Assembly: GCA_013398955.1 (NCBI GenBank)
Contig: VWPU01005244.1
Location: 182,501 to 246,500, forward strand
Direction of reading: 5' to 3'
From: Callaeas wilsoni
Lineage: Eukaryota; Chordata; Aves; Passeriformes; Callaeidae
Length of the DNA: 64,000 bases
A program made the position numbers and the translations under genes. The stretch's first letter is position 1; each line of letters opens with the position of its first letter. The notes under the pieces were generated by a model. That model had not been told where the DNA came from and did no database searches. It was given only the letters and a program-made list of their open reading frames with translations. This document shows, piece by piece, positions 11,515 to 25,992 of the stretch.

Positions 11515-14500
11515 GAGTTTATCAAGTCCTAGAGAAAATGAAAAATTATTTATAGGCTGAAACCTCCCCAAAGCCTGCACTAACTAATAATTACCTACTA
11601 ATTTACATTAACACTGGCCATGAGAGGTAGACCAAAAGCCCTGGTCCATTAGATTGAGATTAAGCCAAAAATGTTCCAAAACAAAATAAGTATTAGTTTT
11701 AAGTACTTTTCAAAACGGTCACCATTACTGTGAGAAACTCTTTTTCAGTGTATATAAAACATAGTGGAATAATAACATCTCATTTGATTATATGAAGTAG
11801 CTTTTTCCTTAGTGTTTTAGTTCTCAAAATTCCCAGAATACACCACATGGAAACTGTTCACTTGAGAAATTAAGTACCGTATGTGATAAGACAGTCATGT
11901 GAAATTTTTAAGCTGTCATTAAAAATGATTATAATTAGGACAAACTATATGAAAATGCTTTAAAATTGAGACCCTGGTGAATTAAAAATTAAGGGGTATA
12001 TTATGTATTATCATGTTGAAGGGCAGGGATTTACGCGTGTAACTCCCATTAACACTAATGTGAGCTGCATTCCCAAATCCCCACGCCTGGCGATGAGCAT
12101 CCGCCCCTGCGTTTGTTGTCACTGAACAACCTCAGCTTTTGCAGTACTCCAACACAATTCCTCTGCCTGCTGAGAACAAGTGGAACGGCAAAACAGGAGT
12201 TTAAACTGTTTTCCCTCACAAATCTAGGCCCCCAGATAGAGCCAAATGTAATCCATCTAAGCAGTAGCCGCGCTCCCATGAGTAAGATTTACTTACAAAA
12301 AGTAACTGTCACGGAGTCTACTCTTCCCTACAACTCTTCCCGTGCTTTCCCCCACGCTTCATAACTGAGGGTTGGGCTGCAATCATTTTATTCTGTCTCC
12401 TCTAAATACAGGAAGCCAGTTGCTGGGGGTGGGCTTGTAAAAGCACTTTAGTCAGGAGCCTCCAAAAAGAGCTATACCCACGGCAGCGTGGAACTCCCGC
12501 GCGAGGAGTGAGTGTGTGCCATAAGGACAGTGTGCACGAGTTAAACACTCCTCTTACCCTGCAGGGCCATAGCACTGGTGTCTGAGCACTGAGCAGGGGT
12601 GTGTCCAGCAGCTGTGCTGGCCTTTGGGTCACACTCACATGAGGGGTGAGCTGCTGGGGCTTGGGCTGCAAAGTGGTGCCGGTTCACTTAACTCTCAGGT
12701 GCTTTCCTCGTACCCCAGCACCAGCAGTTATGTGAGTTTGCATCTCGGCTTTTGTTGGAAAAGTTGCAGTCCTTGTTCCTAAGAGAGAAACTTCCATTAT
12801 TTTACCTTAAAAGTTGATTTTAATTTTTTTTTTTAATATAGAAGTAGATCATTTTCACATGCGTGGTTGTGGAGTCCGTCTCATTGCTCTCCATCGTTGC
12901 ATCTGCTCTTTTTACACCCCTGGATTTGGGAATGCTGACACTATTAAGGTAAGACAGTTCATCTGTTGCTTGGGCTTTGCTGAGAGTCTGCTGACAGCAC
13001 TCAACAGAAATGTCCTGTCCTACTGATTTTACAAACGCACCCATATTACTTCTCTTTAAAATACATTAAGGGAATGGTGATATTGCCACACTATAGCTCT
13101 CAGCAAAGAAAATCCAACAGAACCACAGCTCATACCTCGTACCTTTCTGTGGCATTGCAAAATTGTAGTTATACTAACACACTACATTCTTAACATCTTT
13201 TCCTTGGGGCAAAATAAATAAATCTAAATAAAACAGATACATGTAGAGGCAGTACATCTCTTATTTTATTAATTAGTACTTGAGAAAAACATTTTGCCAA
13301 GCTAGAAAAAGCACTGATGAATTTTCAAGGAAAGTAATGAATTCCAGGTTTGTTTCTTTATTGGTACCTGTGGATTCTGTTGTATTGCTTGTTAACAGAT
13401 GTAAGGGGGCAATATAACTATTACATCAGGCAATATTATAGAAAACCAGGCAGTTTCTAAGCAACAGCCCAGCACTGATTCTTCCCAGCTATTCTCTAGG
13501 ATTCCCTCAGACACAGCAAGTGAAGAGGAGTTGGACATTATAGTTTAATTTTGAGAAAAGAATAAGGCATGAAACTGGTGATTTTCAAAATCATATTTTT
13601 GCAGATTTCTTAACAAATCAAAAGAGCTAAAATTGAAAACTGTCAAAAACATTTCAGCTCAAGAGCTGCATAAACTTTTCTATTGTTCAGGCAGCTAAAC
13701 AGACACAGCTATTTTGCTTCATACCTTGCCCACAAAAATAATGAAAATAAAGATCATAATAATAGAGCCTCTTCAGCTTGTTGGACTGAAACTGGATTTT
13801 GTGGTGTTTCCTTTTGCAGACTCACTCATCAGTTCAGCCTGGAAGTAAAACATTTATTTGTCTTTTTTAGCATGAATTCTGTGGTCAGTCGAATCTGTCT
13901 CGTGATGGAAAAAATCATAATAAATCATTGTGTTTGAGCCATTTAGACTGTGCATGTGTGAGCACACATAATTTTGTGTATATAGATAGAAAGGTGCATT
14001 TCAAAGCGATGTCACTCTCAGATGTCACTGGCTGATACAGTTTCTTAGCCTACTCGTTGCACATTGCAAAGATGACATCTGCTTTATATATAACTGGGGA
14101 TTCAACGAAGCAGCAAAGCTGGGATCTTTTTTATTTTCCATAACTTTCCAACTGGGACTCTCTCAGAATTTGGAGAACACTCTTTCCACACTTTGCTTTA
14201 GTCCAATATGGCACCCTGTGTCAACTTCAGGTTTTCAACCAGACTTCTGAGAAGGACAGTGCTCTTTCATCTGTCTATGAATAATGCCCTTTCAGAAAAC
14301 AGTTTATATTTAGAATAAATAAGAACAGACATACGAGCACACCCACACTTGAGGACCCAAATGTGCTTCCAGGAGCACAACCATGAAAAAGCAAGAAGAA
14401 AATATTGTAAACCAGATGTTCTCTGGGTTTGAATGCTCCATTGGTTTCCATACACCATGCAAGGTTCTGGTCTGCTAAGGGAGTAGAAGCAAGTTCAATA

Positions 14501-17500
14501 TCAGAGCTTGAAGTGCCAACAGTTTTGCCTTGCTTGGGAAGGTGGAAAGCAGTGGCTTTCTTCACTCAAGTCTGACTTTTTGAAAAATAACCAAAACTGA
14601 TGACATTTCCAAAACAAAATTCTCTGTTGAGATATTTGAGTTATGGGACAAAATACTTTCCTTTTTGGCAAAAAAAAAAAAATCTAGCTCATTCACAGGA
14701 GCTGTGGTTACATGTCTTCATTCTCTTGATGTCTGGGCTTGTTCCCCCTTCTTTTTGTGTTACAGTGGAATTTTGCGAGTGTGCACGATGGAGATGCCGA
14801 ACTCCTGGGTGCTGTGGGGTGCGTGGCTGCAGGGATGGGAGACACCCCAGACGTCCAGGCTGTGTCTCCCTCCAAGGAACTGATGCAGTGGTGAGGATTC
14901 AATGGCTTTTCTCTCTTTTCCCTACCAAGCTGTTCCTATTTTCGGGTGTTAGATACTTTTTCAAATAAACACTAAAAGATGGTTTGAGAAACAGACACTT
15001 TCTGCTCCCTCAAAGGGGAAGGGAAATATGCATCTCAATGAAAACCCCGTTTTCCATTAAAAACTAGTTTTGGTGAAATGAAGTCACCCAACCATACAGC
15101 TCGGTCCACACAATTTCCGTATTTTTCTGTCCACTCCTCCTTCCCCTCCCAGTCTCCAAACCATTCTCTGCCTGCCTGATACATGTTGACATGAGAATTA
15201 AATAGCTAAGAAGTACGAATGCTTTTGCTTTAACAGAAAGCCAGGTTACTATTCCTAGCATGGAAAGTTAAATGAAATCATGCTGTGAGTGAATTCCTAT
15301 TGATTTCTTCAGGATTGATCAGAAACATTTGTCAAATTTTGTTTTCTTTCTGTCCTACATCTTCTTTAGACACATAGTTAAACATACTAAGGAACGTTTA
15401 CATTTTAAAAATGTGTTCTAAGGTCTTTATATAAACATACATGTAATAAAAGTGACTGGTGATTTATATTTTCTATATACATTCAGATATTTTATTTTCA
15501 AAGCCAAGGTTTTAAAAAATAGGTGCCTAAATTCAGACACCTAAGTCTATGTTTACAGTCTTTGGTTGCCTCATTTTCAAACATGTTAGTACTCAGAAAC
15601 ACTTTTTTTTCTGTTAAGTTGTCTATTTTGGAAAAAAATTTACATTGGGCTGTTTTTCATCTTTGAGAATCAGAAGGGTAAAATTAAAGATTATAAATTT
15701 TCAAATGATGTGAAGGCATAAAGAAGAAACCTAAAAATCCACAGCTCTTTTTATAATTAATTGAAGAAAATGATGTGCATTGGTAGAAGGCACATGAGTA
15801 CAACCCAGCAGATTCATCCTTGCTCACTGAATTTGACTTAAAACCCTTTTTTGCAGCCTTTGTCTTTTCTTCTTTAGGTTCACACCAAGGCCTCCAGTTT
15901 GAAAAATGTATGTGTGCTCCTGCACCTAATGTATATGCATATTCAGTGTGACTGCATATGGAAATGGAGCATCCATGCCAAGAGTTTTCCAGCCAAGAGG
16001 CTTTTTGCATGTGTGAGTCTCGGAGGGTTGTGTGCTTTTGGGGTAATTGCGCGTGTAAATCCAGCGGGCAGTCACACACTCAGCTATAACCTGTACAGCT
16101 GCATTAATACCTTTTTTAAAAACATCCAGCAAAAGCTGGTGAGAAAAATGATACCTTTTTAGACACCTGGTCCTTGAAATAATAATAGAAAACCCCTAAA
16201 AACCGATTATGGATCGTGAAATGATGTGGTTCAGCTTTCAAATCCTCCCCCTGTGTCCCCCTCATAAACACAGGTCACTCTTACATTTAGGCACTATTAG
16301 ATTTGCTGGTTTAATTACAAGCAAATAATTTTTTGAAGTGGTAAAAATAAATGGAAGCTGTTCTAAAATCTAAAGAGAGAAACTTAAAATTAAAAAAAAA
16401 TTAGGAAGAAATAAATAAACATATAACAAGAAAAAGTTAGTGGAGCAGCTGTGTAAATAATACAAACAATGTTAAAGAATAAAAGGAAACTGCCAGAGCC
16501 ACTTGGGATGAGGAAGGAGCCTAAAACCTCCTGTTGCTCTAACTAGGTCTAGCTCATTGGTTGTGCCTGTTTTTTGCTGCCAACTCCAGGTCTGCCTTAG
16601 AAAGGCACCGGAAGAAGGGAAGGAAAATGAGGTTATCCCATAAAATAATCTACTACTATTTGGTAAGGGCACAGGAATAGAGAATGAAGCAATGGTTTAA
16701 TACTGGGAGTAGAAGCTGCATGAAGTAATCAGCTGTACATTTAGTTCATTCATCAGTGCAAAGCAAATGCTGAATTGTGCGGAAGTCAACGAAAATTGCC
16801 ACAGTTTTGCTGCAGGCTTTGCTGAATGACACCACTTGTCCACAGAAGTGCTCTGAACTTCAGACTTGGAGCCACAATGGTGCACCTGGAGCTCAGCACT
16901 TGGAAGCCAGCAAGGTGAGAAAGGCATATCTAATGTCCTGGGGACAGGGGACCTGTGGCTTTGCACCTAGAGGGTGAGTTCCACACTTCATCTGAATTTT
17001 ACAACAGCTTTCAAGACCTTGAAGATAATTTAGGATCAGCAAAAAAACCCCCTAAATCAAGTAATGCACACGTTCTTGTTGCTTAGAAGTTACATATAGT
17101 AAATCAGAAGTATGAAATACCATGGTTTGTTCTAAGTAGAAATCTGTTGCTTGGATATGTAAAGATGTAAATTAAATTTGTGAGACTTTATGAAGGGACA
17201 AGGTGCTAGGAATAAATGATTAGTTAATCCTAATGGCTGTTGCTTGTCTGGTGTAATTATGACTTTGTTAATGAATGCAAGGCTTCAAAAAGGAGCCAGG
17301 GAAGCTCCCTCTGCCCAGGAGCTCCACGTTTCTCTGCAGACACCCAGCGCCATGCAGCGTGTGGAGCCTGCCTGGTGCCTCCTCCGTTTCCTGAGAGAGG
17401 GCCACGGGAGAGGGAAGCCAACACAAACTGCTCCAGCGGGACTGGACTCTCCGAGTGTTTCTAAGGAAGGTCCAACTGGCAGCAGTTAAAGCTGCCTTGT

Positions 17501-20500
17501 GGGGCTCTGGCACTCCCCAGCTGTGCTGGGCACTGCCACAGGGCAGGAATTCAGGGATGGTCATGCTCTCTTTAACTCTTAGCTCAGACTCTTGACCCGG
17601 TGCCTGGGCCACCTTGGTAAGCTTGCAAAGCATTTGCTGGTCATTTCCAATCATGATCTCAATATCCTTGGTTCATTGGCATGAAGGCTAACACTTGCTA
17701 TTTTTGCACGATTGACTGACTGCAAGCCCACAGATTTCATCAGGGTTTTCTCTGGTTAATAGATGCTTTATTGCCATTACTACCAAGTTCAGTTTCTGTA
17801 TGATGTCAGATAACAGTTATGTGGGATTTGGGGTTCCTTTCAGTTTCCATTGCCAAGTCTGAGTTCCTTGCTTCCTGACAGAGTTGATTTGTTACCTCAG
17901 TTTTAAGAAAATACTTTTTTAGTAGGTGTGTGACTTTATCAGGAAAATAAGTTCAAATTTAATTCTATTTCTGACTGAAATCTATCCATCTGTCCATCCA
18001 TGATCTTATTTTTCTATTTTTCTGTCTACCTGTTTATTTATCTTTATAAATATATGCATTAAGTAGAGTCTATTCACGAGGGCAATCGTAGTCTTAGAAT
18101 TTAATTACAACCTGAGGTTTCTGGTGTTCTAAATTGCTGTCCCGTCCTGCATCAAGGAGAACTGTAAGACTTACAGAAAGATTAAACACCTTCATGTAGT
18201 TTTTACCTGCTAATAGCAGTTCTATCATTGCAAAGTCTGGCAAGACAGTCAAACACCACGTTTTCCCAAAGGTATGTAGAGCAGGCAGAGCTGAGGGAGA
18301 GATTAACAAGTTTTCTGTGGAAGGAGGGTACAAGAGTAAGGAGAGCCTTCACTGATGTGCCACTTGTAAATGCATATGAACTCTGTAATAGGTGCAGTGC
18401 TTTTGCCCAACAGCTGCACTCTTTTCATTGTACCTCTTTTGCTGGATTCACATAAAAGCACTTCATTGTCAATAAATCTGATATCTGTTCTTGTCCCACT
18501 TGAAAGGGTCAAATGAAATTCCCCACCAGAGAACAAAAAAACCTGGAGCTCCCCAGCGAGTTCGGGTGGCAGCACGCCAAGAGAGAGGGGAGGGGAGGAG
18601 GTGGTGGCTGCGGTGGCCCAGCAGAGCAGTGATGTTGGTGAGGGTGCGGAGCGCTCCCCGGGCTGGCAGGACAGGCAGGGCAGGCATGGCAGCCAGGCAG
18701 GAGCTGTGAAATCACTTCTTCCTGAGATGCCAGGGCGGATTGTAGAGCCTCCCATGCAGGAGAGCAGGTGAAGCTCTGCTTTGGGGTTGCTGTCTCGTGG
18801 TGGAGGTGGTCCACAGGCAGGGATGCTCAGGCTGGAGTGGGAGCCCACGGCAGACCAGGAGGAGCCTCCTGCTGACCTCACGATCATGGGCAGTATTTCC
18901 AATGTACCTGGCTCTGCAGAGAGGAAAGGGAAGCTGGAGAGGGGGAGAAAACCAAAATTCTCCTGTCTTAAGTCTCTCCAGTCAAACATTGCTCAGGATG
19001 CTGGCTGGATACTCTATGACATATTGAGAGAAGGATTCAAAAAAAAGCCTACTTTTACAATAACAGCACCAAACCATTATAAAGATACACCTACATCTTC
19101 AGCAAAACTTCTGCATATGTTTTTGAGTCAAAGACTTTTGCACGAAATGCAGAGTCTAGAGATGTCTGGCAGCTGCAGTGGGGAGCAGGTGTATATTTAG
19201 CCCTTTCAAATGTGCACTTAAGTGCATGTAAATATTTGCTAGGTCAGAGCTTCAGTGTGCTAACGAGCCACATGTGAAAGTGTCCATTTCCCAGGAGCCT
19301 GTGCTTTGCACATTCTCTCAAGCCTTTGCACCATCAGTGCAACTTGTTTTTACTTGTCTTGTGCTAACCCTATGTTCTTGTGTCACTGTAGAGGCAGCTC
19401 CACCTCCACTGCAGAAAACAGCTTTTCCTGGCAGTGGCAGGTTGTAGAGACAGGGACATAGTCCTAGTGCAGTCCTAGTCCTGGTGTCTTCCAAGACTCC
19501 AAGCCTCCAACAAACACCTAAAAAGAAGCTGAAGCCAAGATGAGGTCAGAAATTAGAAATTAGAAATTTTCATATTTCAAGATAGAACTATTGGACACCT
19601 ATAAATTCTTTGGATTACTTGCACAGGCTATGGAATAATAAGACCTAGAGAACTGCTACACTGTAAACCCGGGAAAATCCCAAGGCCTTTTCAGAGCAGG
19701 GGATGGCACAAAGTAGTGAAAGGACATGGAAGAACCCATCACCAACACCCTCTTCCCATATCAGCAAATGGACTCAGTTATGAGAATAAAAGGGACCTTG
19801 GCTGCAAATGACTTAGGGCAGCATAAATATGTATTATGAATTTTAGACTCAGACATAATTAAATGCCATTTGTCAGATCTATGCTTGTTTTTCATCTCAT
19901 TTGAGTTTTACAGAATGAATTAACTAACAAATGTGCCTCTTATTCTACCATAACAAATCATTTCTCAGAAAAGTTGCCTCCAAGCAGCAGTGAGAGAGTG
20001 ACTGGGGGGAGTGACCTTCTGCTGTGAAGTTGTCACGTTCCAGCAGAGCCCTGAGTGGCAATGACAGCCTCAGTAATGGGGAGCCCATAGTGGCCTGGCA
20101 GTCTTGTTGATAACTTGTTAATTTATTTAGTGCAGTGGTGCAGAGGCAAAGATCTGGAGTAAAGGGTGAGGTGGGCTGAGCCTCAGGGCTGAAATATGTA
20201 AATATTCTGGTTTGGAGGAAAAAAAAATAAATTTCTTGTTCATTGTCACTAAATGAGGTTGGTGACAGGAGCCACTGGCGAGCAAATGGGCTCATGTTTG
20301 TACCAAGGCAGCTTTCATTAAACACCTGATACAGCAAATGTATGGTCAGTATGTGCACAGTTTGGGTAATGGAGCTCTAAGTGCTCCTCTTCTGGCCATG
20401 TCAAAGCACGATTACAGCACACCAAGGGACTTTCACCCTGAGTCATGGGATGAGAAACAAAGGGTCTGTGTGCCTTTGACAGGCAAAAGGGAGACAGTGT

Positions 20501-23200
20501 TTAAGAGCATGTGTGAAGAAATCCTTTCCTTGCAATTTAACTGTTCTTGTAGAGCTGTATCACTTTGTTCCATCATATGAAGCCAAAGGTCCTTCTTATA
20601 CTAAGCAAATTACTATAGCAAATGGCTGGATTTGCTAACCATGTCTTAAATACTGTTCTGAAGTGTTAGTAACTGCTCAGGAATGGGTGATATACATCCT
20701 TTAAAGGATCTAATGTCTTCTCCAAGTGACAAGCTCCTGCAAGACTCAGATCCACTGGTAATGTCATAAAACAGATACCCCTGAAATCAAAACATTTATT
20801 TTGTTTGGAGAGGCCCACATGTTGTCCCTGGCAGGTGGCCTCCTGCAGCTGTACTCCTCATGCTGTGTAATTCATACATTTATGAAAGTAGTTTGTCATA
20901 TCAGGTTAATGAAAATATGCAACAAATGCTCTAAATTGAGCTGGAGGCAAACAGGTGAGTCAAACAAATAAAGCTGATAAGAACTGTCCTGTGTGCATGT
21001 ACACCTCTGCAGACTTAATCTTCAAATATCTTAAAGAAGACGAGGTAGAGAGTATTTAACAAATAATGTGGTGTCATTTGAAAAACAAATCCAGATGGTG
21101 GTGTTAGCTTATCCAGTGACTTAACCATAATGCCATGTGTCTGCAGGAAAACAATAACCCCCACACAGCCCAAGCCTGCAAACCTGAATTCATACACGCT
21201 GAGGAGTTTTGTTATATATATGGGGAAAGAAACAGCACCTGGTGGCCAGGTACCAACAGGAATATTGGTAGCAAGTGTTGGATCTCACCCATGAGCACAG
21301 CCATTTTCATGGCAGACTGAGGAAAAGCACATTTCCCTCTTCCCCAATGAGGGAAGAGGTGCACCGGGCTCTCTGCAGGCACCTGTCAGCAGCTGTGGCC
21401 CCATAGGTGTCCAGGGAGCTTGGGCAGCCTGCTCCCATCTTCTTCTTGCTCTTCCCAGGCCCTGAACGTGTTGCTGCAGCTGAGCTGTGTCCTCCAGCTT
21501 CTGGAGGGTCTGGAGTGCCCACGGGACACCTCTGCTCTTGGCTTCAGTGCATGAATGTGTACGAGGAATTTCCCCGTAACATTTATTATCCCTGGTACCA
21601 CAGTCAACAGTTGGCTGGGTAACTGAGCAAATTTACTTGAACTCTTTATTTCCCAGGTCTTATTTTTCTAAGGAAGGCAATAAATCAATGACAGGAAAAG
21701 TACTCACCAGGCAGAAATTGGGTAGCTCCATGACTTAATCAGCACTGATTAATGCCGGTCGGGAATCTATCTCTGCATTTCTTTGGAATAAATTTTGGAA
21801 AGTCTAGTAGTTCCTAGCAGAGTTTTGCATGAAAAATTAAATTGCTTGCATATTCCTGTCTCTCCTTAACAACTAGGTTCCTTGAGGCTCACACCATCTT
21901 TTCACGTAGGTCTGTCTGGGGAGCAGTGCTCCCTCCAGAGCTGAAGGCAGATGGTCGCCGGAGAGCCCAGTGCCAGGTCTGGGTGACAGGAGCGGAAAGG
22001 CAAGGACAGCCGCAGCCGGATGAGACACTTCTCTTCCTCTCTGGCTGTAACAAACCGAAAACGCCAAAGATACGTCAGCCAGAGCTGGGGCTGGGGGACG
22101 GAGCTGCGTCAGAAAGAGCCCTTCTCCTGCGGGGGTGGAAGAGGAGCCGTGACTCCCGAGGAAGGTCAAGGCCGGCCAGCAAACAACCCGGGCAAGAAAC
22201 CCCCAGATGGATAAACAATCCAGACATCTGGTGAGATCCCGGCATCGCTGCAATCAGGGAGGTTTTGGCACCGACTTTGACACTGCCAGGATTTCCCTTG
22301 TAATTAGCAGTGTGCAGCCCGTCTGGGGAGGATGTTCCCTCCGGAAAGCTGCTGGGACCAGGCTGCAAATCGAACTTAATCTCTGTGAAGCAAAGAATAA
22401 CACCCAGTTAGTCTCTGGCTCCCCAAATATCAGAAAATTACTAACTGGAACTCAATGAATATTAGATGCTACGGATAGCTAACTACTAATAACTAACTGG
22501 CTTGGTAGCTGCCAAGATTTCATAAGGGGCTTACAGTGGGGCTGCCAGGAGAGCACTGGAACAGACTTGGAGCAGCCATGAGAAGGGATTCAGTATGGCA
22601 AAGGGAGCATAAACCTCAGAGCATGCAGAGGTGTCTGCATCCCCTTCACGGCATCAGAAAGTTAGGTGGGTATATATAAAACAGGCAAATTAAACCATAA
22701 ATGTATTATGATAAAAGGCTCAGACTGGTAAGACTGTCAACATAATAGATTTTTCACTTTCTACACTGATCCAGGCACACACACACATAAAATACCTCCA
22801 CAATAGGGTTTTTCTTGGGAAAAAATAAATCTATGTTGTTAAAGACCTTAGCTACCTGTATTTGAAGATCGTTGTCTGAAAAGATGAAAAACATACATTT
22901 TCATTTCATTTCAGATTAGCATGGTAAACAGCTAGATCTGTTCTTTCAAGTGGAGCATTCGGCTCCATTTGTTAGCTTTGTTGCTGATATTTCACCTCTC
23001 TTATTTACTTAACATAGTTTGACAAGAAATTCTCAGTGAGATAATATATCTACATGAAAGACAGGCTTGGGGAACAAGTCCAGGGGTTTCAGTGGGATAG
23101 AATCAATTATTTATGTCTTTGCCATTTTGGTCTCCCTTCATTCCACAGAAAGCACTCAGAAGAACTACCCAACCAGCTGCACATTTTTTGTAGATAGATA
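11515..23200. other. Intergenic, no gene recognised
   Basis: No supported gene. The longest open frame in the window (18303-18989, minus, 228 codons) is Ser/Pro/Cys-rich, lies in a locally GC-rich patch, and shows no domain. GC-rich patches occur at about 18540-18720 and 21900-22230. Degenerate tctatccatctgtccatcca repeats lie at 17979-18050, and a triple gaaatta repeat at about 19551-19568. Confidence 0.55.
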
Positions 23201-25869
23201 CATTCTATTCTTAGGAGAAAAAAAAAAAAAAAAAAGGGGACAGCAGTATAAATCAAGATTGCACCCACTTGCGAAAAATATCAAATCCCAAGTGATGGAA
23301 GCTAACACCCTGCAAAACAACGCCCTCTCCCCAGCTAGGCAGGATGGCCCCTGCTGCAGGGAGCAACCAGTACAAACAGAATTAGCAAATGTTCCTGTTG
23401 CTTTTTGCCACACAAAATTAGACAAACTGTGTAGAAGTCAGCTTCATTTCTCCCAAACAGCACAGTAGAAATGATCCTTACACAGCAACCAGCTGGTGCA
23501 AGGAGTTTCTGAGGCTGAGGTAAGGCAGGTGATGGAGGACACCTCCGTTCTTCAATAAACATCAGAAAGGAAAATTGCTTACCCGTTCTGGATAGCTCAA
23601 AAACATAAACCAGAGCAGTCTCACATACAGCCCATCCCAGCTCAGATCCTGAAGAGACCCAAGGCACTGGAGTTCCTGTTTCAGCCTCATGTGATGGGAC
23701 CATGCCAAACATCAATCCAAAGGCAGGCAGCCGTGCCATAGCCAAAGGCTGCCAGGCTGCAGGGACAGCGGAGCGGCTCCAGCTCCTGCAGCAGCATCAC
23801 AGTAAGTGATGAGGGGAAGTTTCTACAACCCGTGAGCACTTTGTCAGTCAGAGGTCAATGAGAAAGGATAAAGAATACCAAAAAGAAAAAAAAAAAAAAA
23901 GAAAAAAAAGCATAAATAAAAAAATAAGTGGGGTAGAGGAATGAAAGGGAATGGGCGTTGAGTTTAAAAAATAAAGAGAGAAACCAAAGCATGCTAAAAA
24001 CTTACCTAAGGCAAAAGCCAGGCCTTCATGATGTTCCCGCAGAAGCCTAGGTGAAATCTCCCCCTCGCTTTGATGATGGAGGGTCAGGTCCTTAGGAAAA
24101 AGGGTTAGTTTGGACATAATGAAAAGAAAGAATGTAGTGCAAATGAAGGAAAATAAGTGAGTGGTACTGTACAAAAATAACGATTCTGTAGCTACTAGGC
24201 AATATTGTCATCTCTGCACACATCCAAGGACTTAAGTGACCCACTACTCTTGCTGAGGATCTGCTCCATTAATAATAAGAAAGAGCAATTTAAACTATGG
24301 CTTTTTTCATTGTGTTTTATACAGGTTTGGGGAATATTTTATCAAAGGCTCCAATTCTGGCCAAAGTCCACAGGAATCATCACCTGTGGTCAGGCCCTGG
24401 ATAGAAAGATCAGAGCTATCTTTGCGTAGCCCTACCACCAAAAACAGATCAATCAGAAGTAACTCAAAAGGAAATAGTCTACAGGGAACAGATGAAGATG
24501 CATTTAGAGGAAATAATCCCCATTCAGGATGCCATTATTAAAAGGGAGAGATAACTATCAGAGCTAAGATATGTCAGGGCAACCTCGTTGACATGGGACT
24601 GGAGAACTTCTACTGTAAAAGCAGAGAAACTAGGTCAGTGCTTTTTGAAGAGAGGAAAGCTCAGGGTGGACATCATTATTTTATACACGATTCTAAGGGG
24701 AATAGCTAGGAGAGATGTCAGAAAACTAGTGTCAAATACAAGAACAAATGGACAGGCTCTAAGAAAGGGAAATGAAGAGAAACTAAAGGAGGCTCGAGCT
24801 CAAGGGATATAAACATTTCTGTACACACTAAGTAGTTGATGCAAGGACTGAGTAACAAAAAGGGCTGCTAAGAGCAACCAATAAGGGTTTGGAAAAGGAA
24901 AAGCTTTGTGGGGTACAGCCACCCGAGAGCAGACAAATCTGCCTCTTGATCTTTTCTGTCCCTAGAATTTCCCAAGTTTCAATCTCAAAATTACTACGAG
25001 GTTCACATACAGTAAATCTCTGTGCAAGCGCAGTAGATTGAAGTGAGAATTCAGTTTATCACTCAAAGATAAAACTCAGAAGAGCGTTTGCCTTCTAATT
25101 CTATTAATATAAATGTAATTACAAGGGCTAATTCCAATTCAAATGTTAACTTATAAGGACTGGTGGAGGTAGCAGCCTACAGAGAAAGAGATGATGCTGG
25201 AATCCCTGATTCTTATGTTTGATCAATAGCTCAGTACTAATGGACTTTATTTATTAATTGGAGCATGTGGTTTGAAAATGAGCCCAATTTTTAGGTTGCA
25301 TGTTCTAACAACTAGAATATTTGCATGTTGCCGTTGTCTCTATACAAGAAAGGAAAGCCTCTCTGTAGTGTTGTAACAGATAAGAATAGTCTTTATTTTA
25401 AATTTTAAAAAAGGCAGAATGCTAACTATGATACAAGTGACTTCCAGAATATGCTACCTTAAGCACAGATCAAAACAATACTCTTTGTTCTAAGTATCTG
25501 AGATGTAAACCAGTCACAAGGGGAAGAAAATTTTTAAAAAAAGTAAATTGAGGTAATAGTTTGGGGCCAAGGGAATCTGAAGACATAGGAGAATCAGTGG
25601 ACTGTCCAGTCTAGAGTTCTTTTAGGGCATTTTCTTATAGTCTCTGAAATTTAAAGGCAGAACTTCATCTGGTAGAAATAAGCATAGCTTTATTGAAGCT
25701 GATGAAGCTAAGCTATGGACCTGTTTCCAAATACGTATTCTAATACTTTTAAAGAAGAAAATAGGAAAAAAGGTAGCAGAAACATAATAGACACAACAAC
25801 TCCATTGAACACGTGTCACATTCCGAGATCCTGTAAAAAGTGTAATGCCAACCATGTTCCTTGGGAATT
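23200..25869. other. Intergenic, possible unrecognised decayed insertion
   Basis: It has A-runs at 23219-23235 and 23884-23940 on the plus strand, then purine-rich text with broken open frames (24588-24812). The texture suggests an old insertion, but I recognise no element ends, target duplication or protein domain. No gene is supported. Confidence 0.3.
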
Positions 25870-25992
25870 CTCCTTGTTTAGAATAACATGGTTCAGGATA
25901 TGGGATAGGAGTGATTATGGCAGTAGTAGGTTGACAGTTGGATTAGATGACCTTGACGATCTCTTCCAGCCTTGATGATTCTGTGATTCTGT
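25870..25992 (+). mobile_element. CR1 LINE, 3' terminal fragment
   Basis: It carries the CR1 3' signature: ttggattagatgaccttgac, ctcttccagccttgatg, and the terminal repeated gattctgtgattctgt. The copy is 5'-truncated; its left edge is uncertain. Confidence 0.75.

Noticed and set aside
18303..18989. Longest open frame in the window, 228 codons, minus strand
   Set aside because: It is Ser/Pro/Cys-rich, lies in a GC-rich patch where stops are rare, has overlapping frames on the other strand, no domain, and no supporting splice sites.
23470..25100. Possible endogenous retrovirus or LTR remnant
   Set aside because: I could find no LTR ends, target duplication, primer site or gag/pol-like peptide. 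It is left as unrecognised.
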